A DNA stretch of 64,000 nucleotides. It comes from Frederiksenia canicola (GTDB lineage Bacteria > Pseudomonadota > Gammaproteobacteria > Enterobacterales > Pasteurellaceae). How positions within the stretch are numbered: position 1 is the first letter of the stretch; each line of letters starts with the position of its first letter. Below, one piece after another: positions 45,425 to 53,599 of the stretch. The notes under the pieces are model-generated. The model ran no database searches. It saw only the letters and a program-made list of their open reading frames with translations, and was not told the DNA's origin. The stretch is from the NCBI RefSeq assembly GCF_011455495.1, contig NZ_CP015029.1, forward strand, positions 1,240,740-1,304,739. The letters run 5' to 3'. Position numbers and translations under genes: made by a program.

Positions 45425-46508
45425 AACGTCCTTTTACATCAATAATCATCACTTCAGACTGCGACCCTAGTCGCATTGGAATACCCCAGAAGCCGTAGCC
45501 GGATGTGACAAAATAGTGCCCTAAACCAATTTTTTCGTAGCCATGGTTTAAGCGGTACATCATGCGGGTGATCAAATTCGCGGGGAAGATTTGCCCGTTA
45601 TGGGTATGCCCAGAGACTTGCACATCAATCGGCAATTGGCTGTGTTTAACAATCCCAGTTGGGCGATGATCGAGTAGGAAAACAGGTTTGGATGTATCCA
45701 CATTTTGCAACAGCTGTTCGGTTGCTGGGCGTTTTTTATTGAGCTCATCATTGCGTCCAATAATGGTAAATTTTCCGCCTAAACTGACCGCTTGATCCCA
45801 CAGAACTTGAATACCTGCTTTTTGAATTTCACTTGCAATTTTGCGTTGAGCACCAAAAAAATCATGATTGCCTAATGTGGCATATACACCAAGCGGCGCT
45901 TGTAATTTCGCCAAGTGTGGTTGCATTTGCTCTGCGAGATAGGCATCAACATTATCGTCCATAATATCGCCAGGGAGCAAAATCAGATCAACTTTCTGTT
46001 CATTGAAAATATCAGCAAGTTGATCAAGCTGATTACTGCCAAATAACTTACCTAAGTGAAAATCGCTTGCCACACCAATACGCATAGGAGCCAGTGCTTT
46101 ATCAAGCGTGATTGAATAATGCACTACCTTAGGGGTATAAGCATTGTAGATTGCCAGCCCAACCAAGCCGAAAAACGCAATAGGGTAGGCAATACGTAAC
46201 CCGATTTGCAAATTTTTAGTCGGAACTGACCGCTTGCAGAGCCAATAAATAACCAAGGTGATGCTACTGATGAGAAACAGAAAAAGCAGCAACGTAAGCA
46301 CGAGGGCAACGGTTCGGAAAATAGGAACGATCTGTGTGATGTGGATTAACATCATCCCATTGGCAATCAAATAACTGCTTATTGCAAACCGTTTAAATCC
46401 GCTATTTGAGAGCTTGAATAACCAAGCTGCCGTACGAGCAAAACAGTAAAGTAAAAACTGTAACGCTAATACGGCAATAGCTAATGTAATATAATGACGT
46501 AATTCCAT
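45423..46508 (-). CDS. Membrane-anchored metallophosphoesterase
   Basis: A 361-residue protein. Four membrane helices occupy about residues 5-130, followed by a calcineurin-like phosphoesterase domain with MRIGVASDFHLGKL, LILLPGDIMDD, ATLGNHDFFG and VSGHTHNGQIFPAN, the ordered metal-binding motifs. It resembles YkuE/YaeI-type enzymes; in E. coli YpbG-like and YkuE relatives act on UDP-diacylglucosamine or peptide substrates, so the substrate is unknown here. Its ATG overlaps the stop of the preceding gene, implying translational coupling. A USS core (45784) lies within. Confidence 0.88.
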   Translation of the reverse strand: MELRHYITLAIAVLALQFLLYCFARTAAWLFKLSNSGFKRFAISSYLIANGMMLIHITQIVPIFRTVALVLTLLLFLFLISSITLVIYWLCKRSVPTKNLQIGLRIAYPIAFFGLVGLAIYNAYTPKVVHYSITLDKALAPMRIGVASDFHLGKLFGSNQLDQLADIFNEQKVDLILLPGDIMDDNVDAYLAEQMQPHLAKLQAPLGVYATLGNHDFFGAQRKIASEIQKAGIQVLWDQAVSLGGKFTIIGRNDELNKKRPATEQLLQNVDTSKPVFLLDHRPTGIVKHSQLPIDVQVSGHTHNGQIFPANLITRMMYRLNHGYEKIGLGHYFVTSGYGFWGIPMRLGSQSEVMIIDVKGR

Positions 46509-47146
46509 TACAAACTATAATTCTGTGGTGCTGCTTGAATACGTTTCATTAGATCGGTCGTGATTACATCTTCTAGCTCATTACTGTCGTCTTCATTGAC
46601 TGATTTTGTGAAGCGGAAGGAATTCACAACCATGGAACCTACATATAAATCACAAACGACATCATAAGTATCTACGCCCATGCTGGCGGCAGAAAATACC
46701 ACATTACAATTAAATTGATTATAGATTTTTCTGATATTCAGCAGGATTCGTTTAATAATTTCTTGCGACTCAAATAATGGGTGTTTGTGATCGAGTTCAT
46801 TAAAGGTTCCAAATAGGCGAATGCTTAACCCTTGCGGTAGCGTAATGCCATTATTATTCTCTAATTTCATACCAGATTTGCTACCGCCGTAATATTTACG
46901 TAGCTTTGTTGTGAGCACTTCGGTTGTTAATTGTCCAACATGTTCAACTCGAATTTCTTCACTTGGATGCTGCCCTAATGAAGGCAAAACAATCGCACAA
47001 TTTACGTTATCACTAAAGGTTGAAGAAATAATTTTTAAATAGGGTTCGCCATATCCATTTGTTGTTTCAAAACCCTCTGATTTAAAAATGACTTGAATTT
47101 TATTTTTAACCTCTCCAACAAAGTCATTAAGACTACCAACTTGCAT
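46508..47146 (-). CDS. Conserved-looking protein of unknown function
   Basis: A 212-residue protein that I do not recognise. It has no signal peptide or membrane helix and has mixed composition with a strongly acidic stretch (SVNEDDSNELEDV, about 182-194). Alternating hydrophobic pattern and segments such as GLSIRLFGTFNELDHKHPLF and NCNVVFSAASMGVDTYDVVCDLYVG suggest an alpha/beta cytoplasmic protein. It starts after AAGGAGCAT and overlaps the phosphoesterase by one base, so both are probably made from one mRNA. The clean long frame and start signal make it a real gene. Confidence 0.7.
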   Translation of the reverse strand: MQVGSLNDFVGEVKNKIQVIFKSEGFETTNGYGEPYLKIISSTFSDNVNCAIVLPSLGQHPSEEIRVEHVGQLTTEVLTTKLRKYYGGSKSGMKLENNNGITLPQGLSIRLFGTFNELDHKHPLFESQEIIKRILLNIRKIYNQFNCNVVFSAASMGVDTYDVVCDLYVGSMVVNSFRFTKSVNEDDSNELEDVITTDLMKRIQAAPQNYSL

Positions 47147-47325
47147 TTGATGCTCCTTACTAATTATTTTAAATAAAAGAATACGTTCTATTCTGTGCTT
47201 TATTTAGCACCGTGAAATTCAGATTTTCTAATTATTGAGAAAATGCTCGGTATTTTACCTAAATATCGAATAATAAGTTACGTTTTTTTATCTAAAAAAT
47301 GAATTTTTAAATAAAACATAAAAGA
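47147..47325. other. Short AT-rich intergenic region
   Basis: Between the unknown gene and the catalase terminator. It should hold the minus-strand promoter of the unknown gene (AT-rich around 47160-47200). No open frame, hairpin with T run or repeat was recognised. Confidence 0.5.
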
Positions 47326-47349
47326 AAGCCCTACCTTGCGGTAGGGCTT
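47326..47349 (-). terminator. Terminator of the catalase gene
   Basis: AAGCCCTACC (47326-47335) pairs perfectly with GGTAGGGCTT (47340-47349) around TTGC. On the minus strand TCTTTTATG follows. Confidence 0.85.
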
Positions 47350-47386
47350 AGGGTTATAGCAAACACAAGTTTGTGTAAGGAGAAAA

Positions 47387-47396
47387 TATGTCTAAA
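47387..47396 (+). repeat. Inverted copy of the catalase start region at its 3' end
   Basis: AAGGAG followed by TATGTCTAAA (47387-47396) directly abuts the catalase stop codon (47397-47399). The same ten bases, on the other strand, begin the catalase gene (48846-48837) behind AGGAG. The two copies are therefore inverted and exactly flank the coding sequence. Confidence 0.7.
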
Positions 47397-48845
47397 CTAT
47401 TTTGCAAGTTTTTGACGGATTGCGTTTGCTAATTCGGTGCTCACTTTCTCAAAGTGTGCCATTTGGCGTTCAACAATTTCAGGTACAGTTACACCAGATA
47501 AACCTGCTGCAAAGTTACCCGCTAAACGATCTTTCTCTTCAGCAGTGAAGATGTTGTAAAGTGCTGCTGGTTGTGAGTAGTAATCGTTATCGTATTCGCG
47601 GAAGTCAAAGTGTGCTGCTTCACGTTCGATTTGTAAAGGCACTTGGTCGTGTGTCGGCACATAAGTTTCGAAACGATTTGGTGCATAGTTAGGGTTGTTA
47701 CCACCGTTGTTATCTACACGCATTGCACCATCACGATGAGTTGTGTGATATGGGCATTTTGGTGCGTTTACTGGGATTTGGTGGTGGTTCACACCTAAAC
47801 GGTAACGCTGTGCATCTTGGTAAGAGAACAGACGACCTTGTAACATACGGTCTGGCGAGAAACCAATTCCCGGAACGATGTTAGATGGAGCGAATGCCGC
47901 TTGCTCAACTTCTGCGAAGTAGTTTACTGGGTTACGGCTTAATTCTAAAACACCCACTTCGATTACGGGGTAATCCGCGTGTGGCCATACTTTGGTTAAG
48001 TCAAATGCATAGTTGTGTTTGTGTGCATCTGCTTCAGGCATGATTTGTACTTGAACAGTCCAACGTGGGAATTCACCACGCTCGATTGCTTCGTATAAAT
48101 CTTGTTGGCTTGATTCACGGTTTTCACCCACAACTTTCGCCGCTTCTTCGTTAGTGAAGAATTTGTGACCTTGTTGTGTTTTGAAGTGGAATTTCACCCA
48201 GAAACGCTCATTTGCTTCGTTTACAAAGCTATAAGTGTGGCTACCGTAACCGTTCATGTGACGTAACGTCGCAGGAATACCACGATCTGAGAACAATGTC
48301 ATAATTTGGTGCATTGACTCAGGGTGACGTGACCAGAAATCCCACGCAGCGTTTGCATCACGTAAGTTAGTTTGTGGGTTACGTTTTTGGGTGTGAATAA
48401 AATCTGGGAATTTTAATGGATCACGAATAAAGAATACTGGTGTGTTGTTACCTACTAAGTCCCAGTTACCTTGTTCTGTGTAAAATTTTAATGAGAAACC
48501 ACGCACATCACGCTCTGCATCTGCTGCACCACGCTCACCCGCAACGGTTGAGAAACGTAATAAAACTTCAGTTTCAGCACCTGGTTTGAATACCGCTGCT
48601 TTGGTGTATTTAGTGATGTCTGCTGTAACTTTGAAAGTACCATAAGCTGCAGAACCTTTAGCATGAACAACACGCTCAGGAATACGCTCACGTGCGAAGT
48701 GTGCTAATTTCTCTTGGAACCATACATCTTGTAAAAGTAATGGACCACGAGGGCCAGCAGACATTGTGTTATCGTTATCAACAACAGGTGCACCTGCTGC
48801 GTTAGTTAATGTTTTTGAACCATGATCAAATGGGCATTTAGACAT
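47397..48845 (-). CDS. katA: Monofunctional haem catalase
   Basis: A 482-residue catalase that destroys hydrogen peroxide, of the small-subunit clade and close to HktE of Haemophilus. Catalytic His is in [18 protein letters not shown] (about residue 62), Asn in [15 protein letters not shown] (about 135), and the haem-ligand Tyr in [29 protein letters not shown] (about 345). The ATG follows AGGAG. Transcribed alone, from a -35/-10 promoter at 48918-48890, with an operator-like palindrome upstream. The coding sequence is flanked by inverted copies of its own start region. Confidence 0.96.
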   Translation of the reverse strand: MSKCPFDHGSKTLTNAAGAPVVDNDNTMSAGPRGPLLLQDVWFQEKLAHFARERIPERVVHAKGSAAYGTFKVTADITKYTKAAVFKPGAETEVLLRFSTVAGERGAADAERDVRGFSLKFYTEQGNWDLVGNNTPVFFIRDPLKFPDFIHTQKRNPQTNLRDANAAWDFWSRHPESMHQIMTLFSDRGIPATLRHMNGYGSHTYSFVNEANERFWVKFHFKTQQGHKFFTNEEAAKVVGENRESSQQDLYEAIERGEFPRWTVQVQIMPEADAHKHNYAFDLTKVWPHADYPVIEVGVLELSRNPVNYFAEVEQAAFAPSNIVPGIGFSPDRMLQGRLFSYQDAQRYRLGVNHHQIPVNAPKCPYHTTHRDGAMRVDNNGGNNPNYAPNRFETYVPTHDQVPLQIEREAAHFDFREYDNDYYSQPAALYNIFTAEEKDRLAGNFAAGLSGVTVPEIVERQMAHFEKVSTELANAIRQKLAK

Positions 48846-48889
48846 AATAAAATCTCCTAAAAGGGTAATAGGTAATCAATTCGGGGCGG

Positions 48890-48918
48890 ATTATATGCGG
48901 ATTGCTTTTGGCCCTCAA
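48890..48918 (-). promoter_or_regulatory. Promoter of katA
   Basis: On the minus strand TTGAGG (48918-48913) and TATAAT (48895-48890) are separated by 17 bp. The start would be near 48884, 39 bases before the ATG. Confidence 0.8.
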
Positions 48919-48937
48919 ACTATCAAATCAATAAAAA

Positions 48938-48969
48938 ATAGCTATCAAAATTAATTTATTGATAGCTAT
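48938..48969 (-). promoter_or_regulatory. Operator-like palindrome upstream of katA
   Basis: ATAGCTATCAA (48938-48948) and TTGATAGCTAT (48959-48969) are perfect inverted arms 10 bp apart, centred about 70 bases before the katA start. A third CTATCAA lies 22 bp away (48920-48926). The ATAG/CTAT elements recall OxyR sites, but the spacing is not canonical. Confidence 0.5.
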
Positions 48970-49183
48970 TCTCAATAATTTAAGTCTATTTTCTTTACCT
49001 ATGCCGCAAAATTCAGAAAAAATCAGATCGCTTGTTCTGCTTAAAGGCACTTTCAATGTCTGAATGAGGGAAGAACTTCGTTGTGAAGTGGTATGGCTGT
49101 CTGGAAACTGTTGATTAACTACCTTCACTTTTGAAGTCATTTAAGAAAAAGTCCTTCGAGAGCGAGGAAATTTATAATTGTGG

Positions 49184-49212
49184 CTTGAAATCCGCCCACT
49201 CATCCCTATTTA
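49184..49212 (+). promoter_or_regulatory. Sigma-32 heat-shock promoter of htpG
   Basis: CTTGAAA (49184-49190), a 13-base spacer and CCCTATTTA (49204-49212) match the sigma-32 consensus. It lies 66 bases before the htpG ATG. A USS core follows at 49231-49240. Confidence 0.87.
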
Positions 49213-49277
49213 TAAGCTCGTTTTCCGCCTACAAGCGGTCATTTTTTTGAAAAATTTTACTAATCAAAAGGAACATT

Positions 49278-51161
49278 ATGAGCCAAAATCAAGAAACTCG
49301 TGGCTTTCAATCGGAAGTCAAACAACTGCTTCAATTGATGATCCACTCCCTTTACTCCAACAAAGAAATTTTCCTGCGTGAGTTGATTTCCAACGCGTCT
49401 GATGCAGCGGATAAATTGCGTTTCAAAGCCCTTTCTCATCCTGAGTTGTACGAAGGCGATGGCGAATTGCGGGTTCGTATTAGTGTTGATGAAACTCTCG
49501 GTACGCTAACGGTTAGCGATAACGGCATCGGAATGAGCCGTGAGCAAATCATCGATCATCTTGGCACAATAGCCAAATCAGGCACCAAAGAATTTTTAAA
49601 CGCTCTTGGCAGCGAGCAAGCCAAAGATAGCCAGTTGATCGGGCAATTCGGCGTCGGTTTCTATTCTGCCTTTATCGTGGCAGATAAAGTGACTGTTCGC
49701 AGCCGTGCAGCAGGACTTTCGGCGGAGCAAGGTGTGCTTTGGGAATCTGCGGGTGAAGGTGAATATTCCGTTGCCGACATTGAGAAAAAAGAGCGTGGCA
49801 CGGAAGTGATTTTACACTTGCGTGATGATGAAAAAGCCTTCTTAAGCGAATGGAAATTACGCGAAATCATTGGCAAATATTCTGATCATATCGGCTTGCC
49901 AGTGGAAATTCTCACCAAAGAATATGATGACGAAGGGAAAGAAGTTGGCACCAAGTGGGAAAAAATCAACAAAGCTCAAGCCCTGTGGACACGTTCTAAA
50001 AATGAGATTTCGGACGAGGAATACAAAGAGTTCTACAAACATTTGAGTCATGATTTTGCCGATCCGCTGCTTTGGTCGCATAATAAAGTTGAAGGTAAAC
50101 AGGAATACACCAGCCTGCTCTATGTACCGAGCAAAGCCCCGTGGGATTTATTCAACCGTGATCACAAACACGGCTTGAAGCTCTATGTACAACGGGTCTT
50201 CATTATGGATGATGCCGAACTCTTTATGCCAAATTACCTGCGTTTTATGCGTGGTTTGCTCGACAGCAACGACCTGCCACTCAACGTTTCCCGTGAAATT
50301 TTGCAAGATAACAAAACCACTGCGGCATTGCGTTCGGCATTGACCAAACGCTCGCTGCAAATGTTGGAAAAGTTTGCGAAAGATAACCCAGAGCAATATC
50401 AACAATTTTGGAAAGAGTTTGGATTAGTGCTAAAAGAAGGGGTGGGCGAAGATTTTACCAACAAAGACCAAGTCGCAGGCTTGCTACGTTTTGCTTCGAC
50501 TCACAGTGACAGTAGCGAACAAGCGGTCAGTTTTGCCGACTATCTTGCAAGAATGAAAGACGGACAAAAAGCGATTTATTATGTAACCGCTGACAGCTAC
50601 ACCGCCGCTAAAAATAGCCCACATTTAGAATTGTTCAACAAAAAAGGCATCGAAGTGTTGTTGCTTTCCGACCGCATTGATGAATGGTTGCTTGGACATT
50701 TAACCGAATTTGACGGCAAACCGCTACAAAGTATCACCAAATCCGATTTAGATTTAGGTGATCTTGCCGACAAACAGGAAGAAGACAGCCAAAAAGCTCA
50801 AGAAGCCGAATTTGCCAGCTTCTTAGAACGAGCAAAAAGTTACTTCGGCGAGCGAGTTAAAAAAGTGGCACTTACCCACCGCTTGACGGACACTCCTGCG
50901 GTTGTCTCCACGGACAGTGATGAAATGACCACCCAAATGGCAAAATTGTTCGCCGCAATGGGTCAGCAAGCCCCAGAAGTGAAATACACTTTTGAGCTCA
51001 ACCCCGATCACCCGATGATCAAACGTGTTGCCGACATTGCCGATGAAGATCAATTTAACGATTGGTTAGAATTGCTGTTCGAACAAGCGTTACTTGCAGA
51101 ACGTGGTACATTAGAAAATCCAACAGCGTTTATTAAACGGATGAATAAATTGCTTGGATAA
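49278..51161 (+). CDS. htpG: Chaperone HtpG (Hsp90)
   Basis: A 627-residue Hsp90. The ATPase domain has [18 protein letters not shown], the DNGIGM motif ([12 protein letters not shown]) and [17 protein letters not shown]. The middle domain has the [29 protein letters not shown] segment with the catalytic Arg loop, and the C-terminal dimerisation domain starts near residue 510. A USS core in the middle region (50519) encodes EQAVSF. Transcribed from a heat-shock promoter. Confidence 0.97.
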   Translation: MSQNQETRGFQSEVKQLLQLMIHSLYSNKEIFLRELISNASDAADKLRFKALSHPELYEGDGELRVRISVDETLGTLTVSDNGIGMSREQIIDHLGTIAKSGTKEFLNALGSEQAKDSQLIGQFGVGFYSAFIVADKVTVRSRAAGLSAEQGVLWESAGEGEYSVADIEKKERGTEVILHLRDDEKAFLSEWKLREIIGKYSDHIGLPVEILTKEYDDEGKEVGTKWEKINKAQALWTRSKNEISDEEYKEFYKHLSHDFADPLLWSHNKVEGKQEYTSLLYVPSKAPWDLFNRDHKHGLKLYVQRVFIMDDAELFMPNYLRFMRGLLDSNDLPLNVSREILQDNKTTAALRSALTKRSLQMLEKFAKDNPEQYQQFWKEFGLVLKEGVGEDFTNKDQVAGLLRFASTHSDSSEQAVSFADYLARMKDGQKAIYYVTADSYTAAKNSPHLELFNKKGIEVLLLSDRIDEWLLGHLTEFDGKPLQSITKSDLDLGDLADKQEEDSQKAQEAEFASFLERAKSYFGERVKKVALTHRLTDTPAVVSTDSDEMTTQMAKLFAAMGQQAPEVKYTFELNPDHPMIKRVADIADEDQFNDWLELLFEQALLAERGTLENPTAFIKRMNKLLG

Positions 51162-51194
51162 TCAATGAAAAGGGCGGGGAAATCCCGCCTATGA

Positions 51195-51269
51195 ATTGCA
51201 AAACTTTCTGAGAAACTGATCGCTTGCAAGCAGGTAACAAGCGGTCAGTTTCTCACAATTTTTTGCAAA
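51195..51269. terminator. Head-to-head USS pair acting as terminator after htpG
   Basis: GAGAAACTGATCGCTTG (51210-51226) pairs with CAAGCGGTCAGTTTCTC (51238-51254) with one G:U, and CAATTTTTT follows. Each core also has its box at 15 bp, facing outward: ATTGCAAA (51195-51202) and TTTGCAAA (51262-51269). A shorter GGCGGG/CCCGCC hairpin (51173-51189) precedes it. Confidence 0.78.
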
Positions 51270-51328
51270 CTAGACAACCAAATAGTGACAAGGGATAATG
51301 TCGCTATTTTTTATCGTTAGAATTTACT

Positions 51329-52486
51329 GTGAATCTCACCTTACCCCCACTTAGCCTTTACATTCATATTCCTTGGTGCGTGCAGAAATGTCCGTACTGT
51401 GATTTCAATTCCCACGCTCAAAAGGGAGCCATTCCTGAACGCGACTATATTCAGCATCTGTTGGCGGATCTTACGCAGGATCTTGAACATTATCGCTCGG
51501 CGATTGGCGAGCGGAAGATTCATTCCATTTTTATCGGGGGAGGCACACCGAGTTTGTTCTCAGCGGACGGTATTGCCTATTTATTGGCAGAAATTGAAAA
51601 GCGGATCGCCTTTGCACCGAATTTGGAAATCACGTTAGAAGCGAACCCCGGCACAGCGGAAGCGGAACGCTTTATCGGCTACGCTCAAGGTGGTGTGAAC
51701 CGTATTTCAATGGGGATTCAGAGTTTTGAACCTGAAAAATTGCTCAAGCTCGGACGGATCCACGACAGCCAAGAGGCGAGACAAGCGGTCAGTTTCGCTA
51801 AACATTCTGCAAATTTTGGGCTACGCAGCTTCAATGTGGATTTAATGCACGGCTTGCCAAATCAGTCCGTTGCCCAAGCCTTGAACGACTTACGCCAAGC
51901 GATTGAACTCGCCCCGCCGCATCTTTCGTGGTATCAGCTCACCATTGAGCCGAATACGATGTTTTACTACCGCCAGCCAACGTTGCCCGATGATGATGAA
52001 TTGTGGGATATTTTCGAGCAAGGGCATCAGCTTTTAACGAGAGCGGGCTATGAGCAGTATGAAACGTCTGCCTACGCCAAAAAAGGCTTTCAATGCCAGC
52101 ACAATTTGAACTATTGGCGGTTTGGCGATTATTTAGCGATTGGCTGCGGTGCCCACGGCAAAATAAGCTATCCAACGGGTGAAATCTACCGCTTTAGTAA
52201 AACCAAGCATCCGAAAGGCTATATGCGAGGCGAGTATTTGTATCAGCAAGATTTGGTTGAAATGGCGGATCGCCCTTTTGAATTTTTTATGAATCGTTTT
52301 CGCTTGTTGGAAGCTACGCCCAAAGCCGAATTTGAAGGCTACACAGGCTTGTCGCAAGAAATCGTTCGCCCGACAATCGATTGGGCATTGGGGAAAAATT
52401 ATCTCAGCGAAACCACAAGCCATTGGCAAATTACTCAGCAAGGCAAGCTGTTTTTAAACGAACTTTTGCAAGGATTTTTAGAATAA
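51329..52486 (+). CDS. hemW: Radical SAM haem chaperone HemW
   Basis: A 385-residue HemN-like radical SAM protein. It begins LPPLSLYIHIPWCVQKCPYCDFNSHA, where CxxxCxxC binds the iron-sulfur cluster, then FIGGGTPSLFS and the C-terminal HemN domain with RPFEFFMNRFRLLEATPK. HemW inserts haem into respiratory enzymes rather than oxidising coproporphyrinogen. The start is a GTG with a poor ribosome site, chosen because the family N-terminus begins there. A USS (51781) inside encodes RQAVSFAKHSANFG. Overlaps moeB by one base. Confidence 0.94.
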   Translation: MNLTLPPLSLYIHIPWCVQKCPYCDFNSHAQKGAIPERDYIQHLLADLTQDLEHYRSAIGERKIHSIFIGGGTPSLFSADGIAYLLAEIEKRIAFAPNLEITLEANPGTAEAERFIGYAQGGVNRISMGIQSFEPEKLLKLGRIHDSQEARQAVSFAKHSANFGLRSFNVDLMHGLPNQSVAQALNDLRQAIELAPPHLSWYQLTIEPNTMFYYRQPTLPDDDELWDIFEQGHQLLTRAGYEQYETSAYAKKGFQCQHNLNYWRFGDYLAIGCGAHGKISYPTGEIYRFSKTKHPKGYMRGEYLYQQDLVEMADRPFEFFMNRFRLLEATPKAEFEGYTGLSQEIVRPTIDWALGKNYLSETTSHWQITQQGKLFLNELLQGFLE

Positions 52487-53235
52487 TGGAACTCAGCGAT
52501 CAAGAAATGTTGCGTTACAACCGCCAAATTGTGCTGAAAAGTGTCGATTTTGACGGGCAGGAAAAACTCAAAGCCAGTCGCGTGCTGATTGTGGGCTTAG
52601 GCGGTTTGGGCTGTGCTGCCTCGCAATATCTCGCTAGCGGCGGTGTTGGGCATTTGACGTTGGTCGATTTCGATACGGTTTCTCTGTCGAACTTGCAACG
52701 CCAAATTTTACATACAGACGAAAATATCGGCGAGCCGAAAGTGGAGTCGGCAAAAAAACGCTTGGCGGCGTTAAATCCGCATATTGAAATTGAAACGATT
52801 AATGCGAAATTGAGCAAAAGTGAATGGGCCGCGCTGATCCCACAGTTTGATGTGGTGGTGGATTGCACCGATAATGTTGAAATTCGTAATTTATTGAATT
52901 TGCAATGTTTTTGTCATAAGCGACCGCTTGTATCGGGCTCGGCAATTCGCTTTGAAGGGCAAGTATCGGTGTTTCGCTATCAGCAAGGTGAGCCGTGCTA
53001 TCAATGCTTGAGCCAACTGTTTGGTGAAAATGTATTGAGCTGTGTGGAAGCGGGGGTGATTTCTGCGATTGTTGGCGTGGTAGGAACGCTGCAAGCGCTA
53101 GAAACAATGAAGATTTTGATGAATATCGGCAAAACCTTGTCAGGCAAGCTGCTGATGATTGACGGGCTCAATTTCTCAGTGCGAGAAATGCAGTTGCCTA
53201 AGTTACCAAATTGTTCCATTTGTAAAGAACTCTGA
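52486..53235 (+). CDS. moeB: Molybdopterin-synthase adenylyltransferase MoeB
   Basis: A 249-residue E1-like enzyme that adenylates the C-terminus of MoaD for molybdopterin synthesis. It has ELSDQEMLRYNRQIVLKSVDFDGQEKL, the ATP loop VLIVGLGGLGCAASQYLASGGVG, DCTDNVEIRNLLN and zinc cysteines in CYQC and CSIC. The ATG overlaps the hemW stop (TAATG); upstream in-frame codons belong to hemW in another frame. Length equals E. coli MoeB. Confidence 0.96.
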   Translation: MELSDQEMLRYNRQIVLKSVDFDGQEKLKASRVLIVGLGGLGCAASQYLASGGVGHLTLVDFDTVSLSNLQRQILHTDENIGEPKVESAKKRLAALNPHIEIETINAKLSKSEWAALIPQFDVVVDCTDNVEIRNLLNLQCFCHKRPLVSGSAIRFEGQVSVFRYQQGEPCYQCLSQLFGENVLSCVEAGVISAIVGVVGTLQALETMKILMNIGKTLSGKLLMIDGLNFSVREMQLPKLPNCSICKEL

Positions 53236-53282
53236 TCAGTAGGAAACAATGTTAAAAGTTGTGCAAGTTTTGGTTAAGTGAT

Positions 53283-53311
53283 TTGACCAAGTTGTTTCTT
53301 TCGCTTATTAT
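53283..53311 (+). promoter_or_regulatory. Promoter of tRNA-Asn
   Basis: TTGACC (53283-53288), a 17-bp spacer and TATTAT (53306-53311) lie 13 bases before the mature tRNA start. Confidence 0.75.
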
Positions 53312-53324
53312 ATGCATCGGTTGA

Positions 53325-53400
53325 TCCTCTTTAGTTCAGTCGGTAGAACGGCGGACTGTTAATCCGTATGTCGCTGGTTCAAGTCCAGCAAGAGGAGCCA
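53325..53400 (+). tRNA. tRNA-Asn, anticodon GTT
   Basis: A 76-base tRNA including an encoded CCA. TCCTCTT pairs with AAGAGGA as acceptor stem, the D loop has TTCAGTCGGTAGAA, the anticodon stem-loop is GCGGACTGTTAATCCGT with GTT at 53358-53360, and the T arm is GCTGGTTCAAGTCCAGC. It is nearly identical to E. coli tRNA-Asn. It is a single-gene unit; no integrase or duplicated 3' end was seen nearby. Confidence 0.98.
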
Positions 53401-53498
53401 ACTAATTTCCTCCTTTAGTTTTTATTTTTGATCGTTGTTTTATTTGTCTCCTTTAATAAGACACCAATTCATACCTCCAGAATTAGATCAAAAATATT

Positions 53499-53524
53499 GC
53501 CCTCCATGTTGAGGGCTTTTTTTT
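53499..53524 (+). terminator. Terminator downstream of tRNA-Asn
   Basis: GCCCTC (53499-53504) and GAGGGC (53511-53516), 6-base loop, followed by eight T residues. Confidence 0.88.
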
Positions 53525-53540
53525 ATCCTAAATTTACGGT

Positions 53541-53598
53541 ACAAGCGGTCCGTTCCGTAAAATTTTTTGCAAATCTTTTGGCGGATCTGACCGCTTGT
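53541..53598. repeat. 58-bp symmetrical USS pair after argE
   Basis: Perfect cores ACAAGCGGTC (53541-53550) and GACCGCTTGT (53589-53598) flank a single TTTGCAAA (53566-53573) at exactly 15 bp on each side. It abuts the argE stop codon (53600). Confidence 0.88.
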
Positions 53599-53599
53599 A

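Noticed and set aside
47388..47432. 14-codon open frame with a good ribosome site next to the catalase stop
   Set aside because: It overlaps the end of katA in antisense and is better explained as an inverted copy of the katA start region; recorded as a repeat instead.
48928..49140. 70-codon minus-strand frame between katA and htpG
   Set aside because: No ribosome site, mixed composition, and it overlaps the katA operator region; no protein family resemblance.
53325..53400. tRNA-Asn as an integration site for a mobile element
   Set aside because: No integrase, no repeated tRNA 3' end and no foreign-looking genes nearby; flanks are housekeeping genes.
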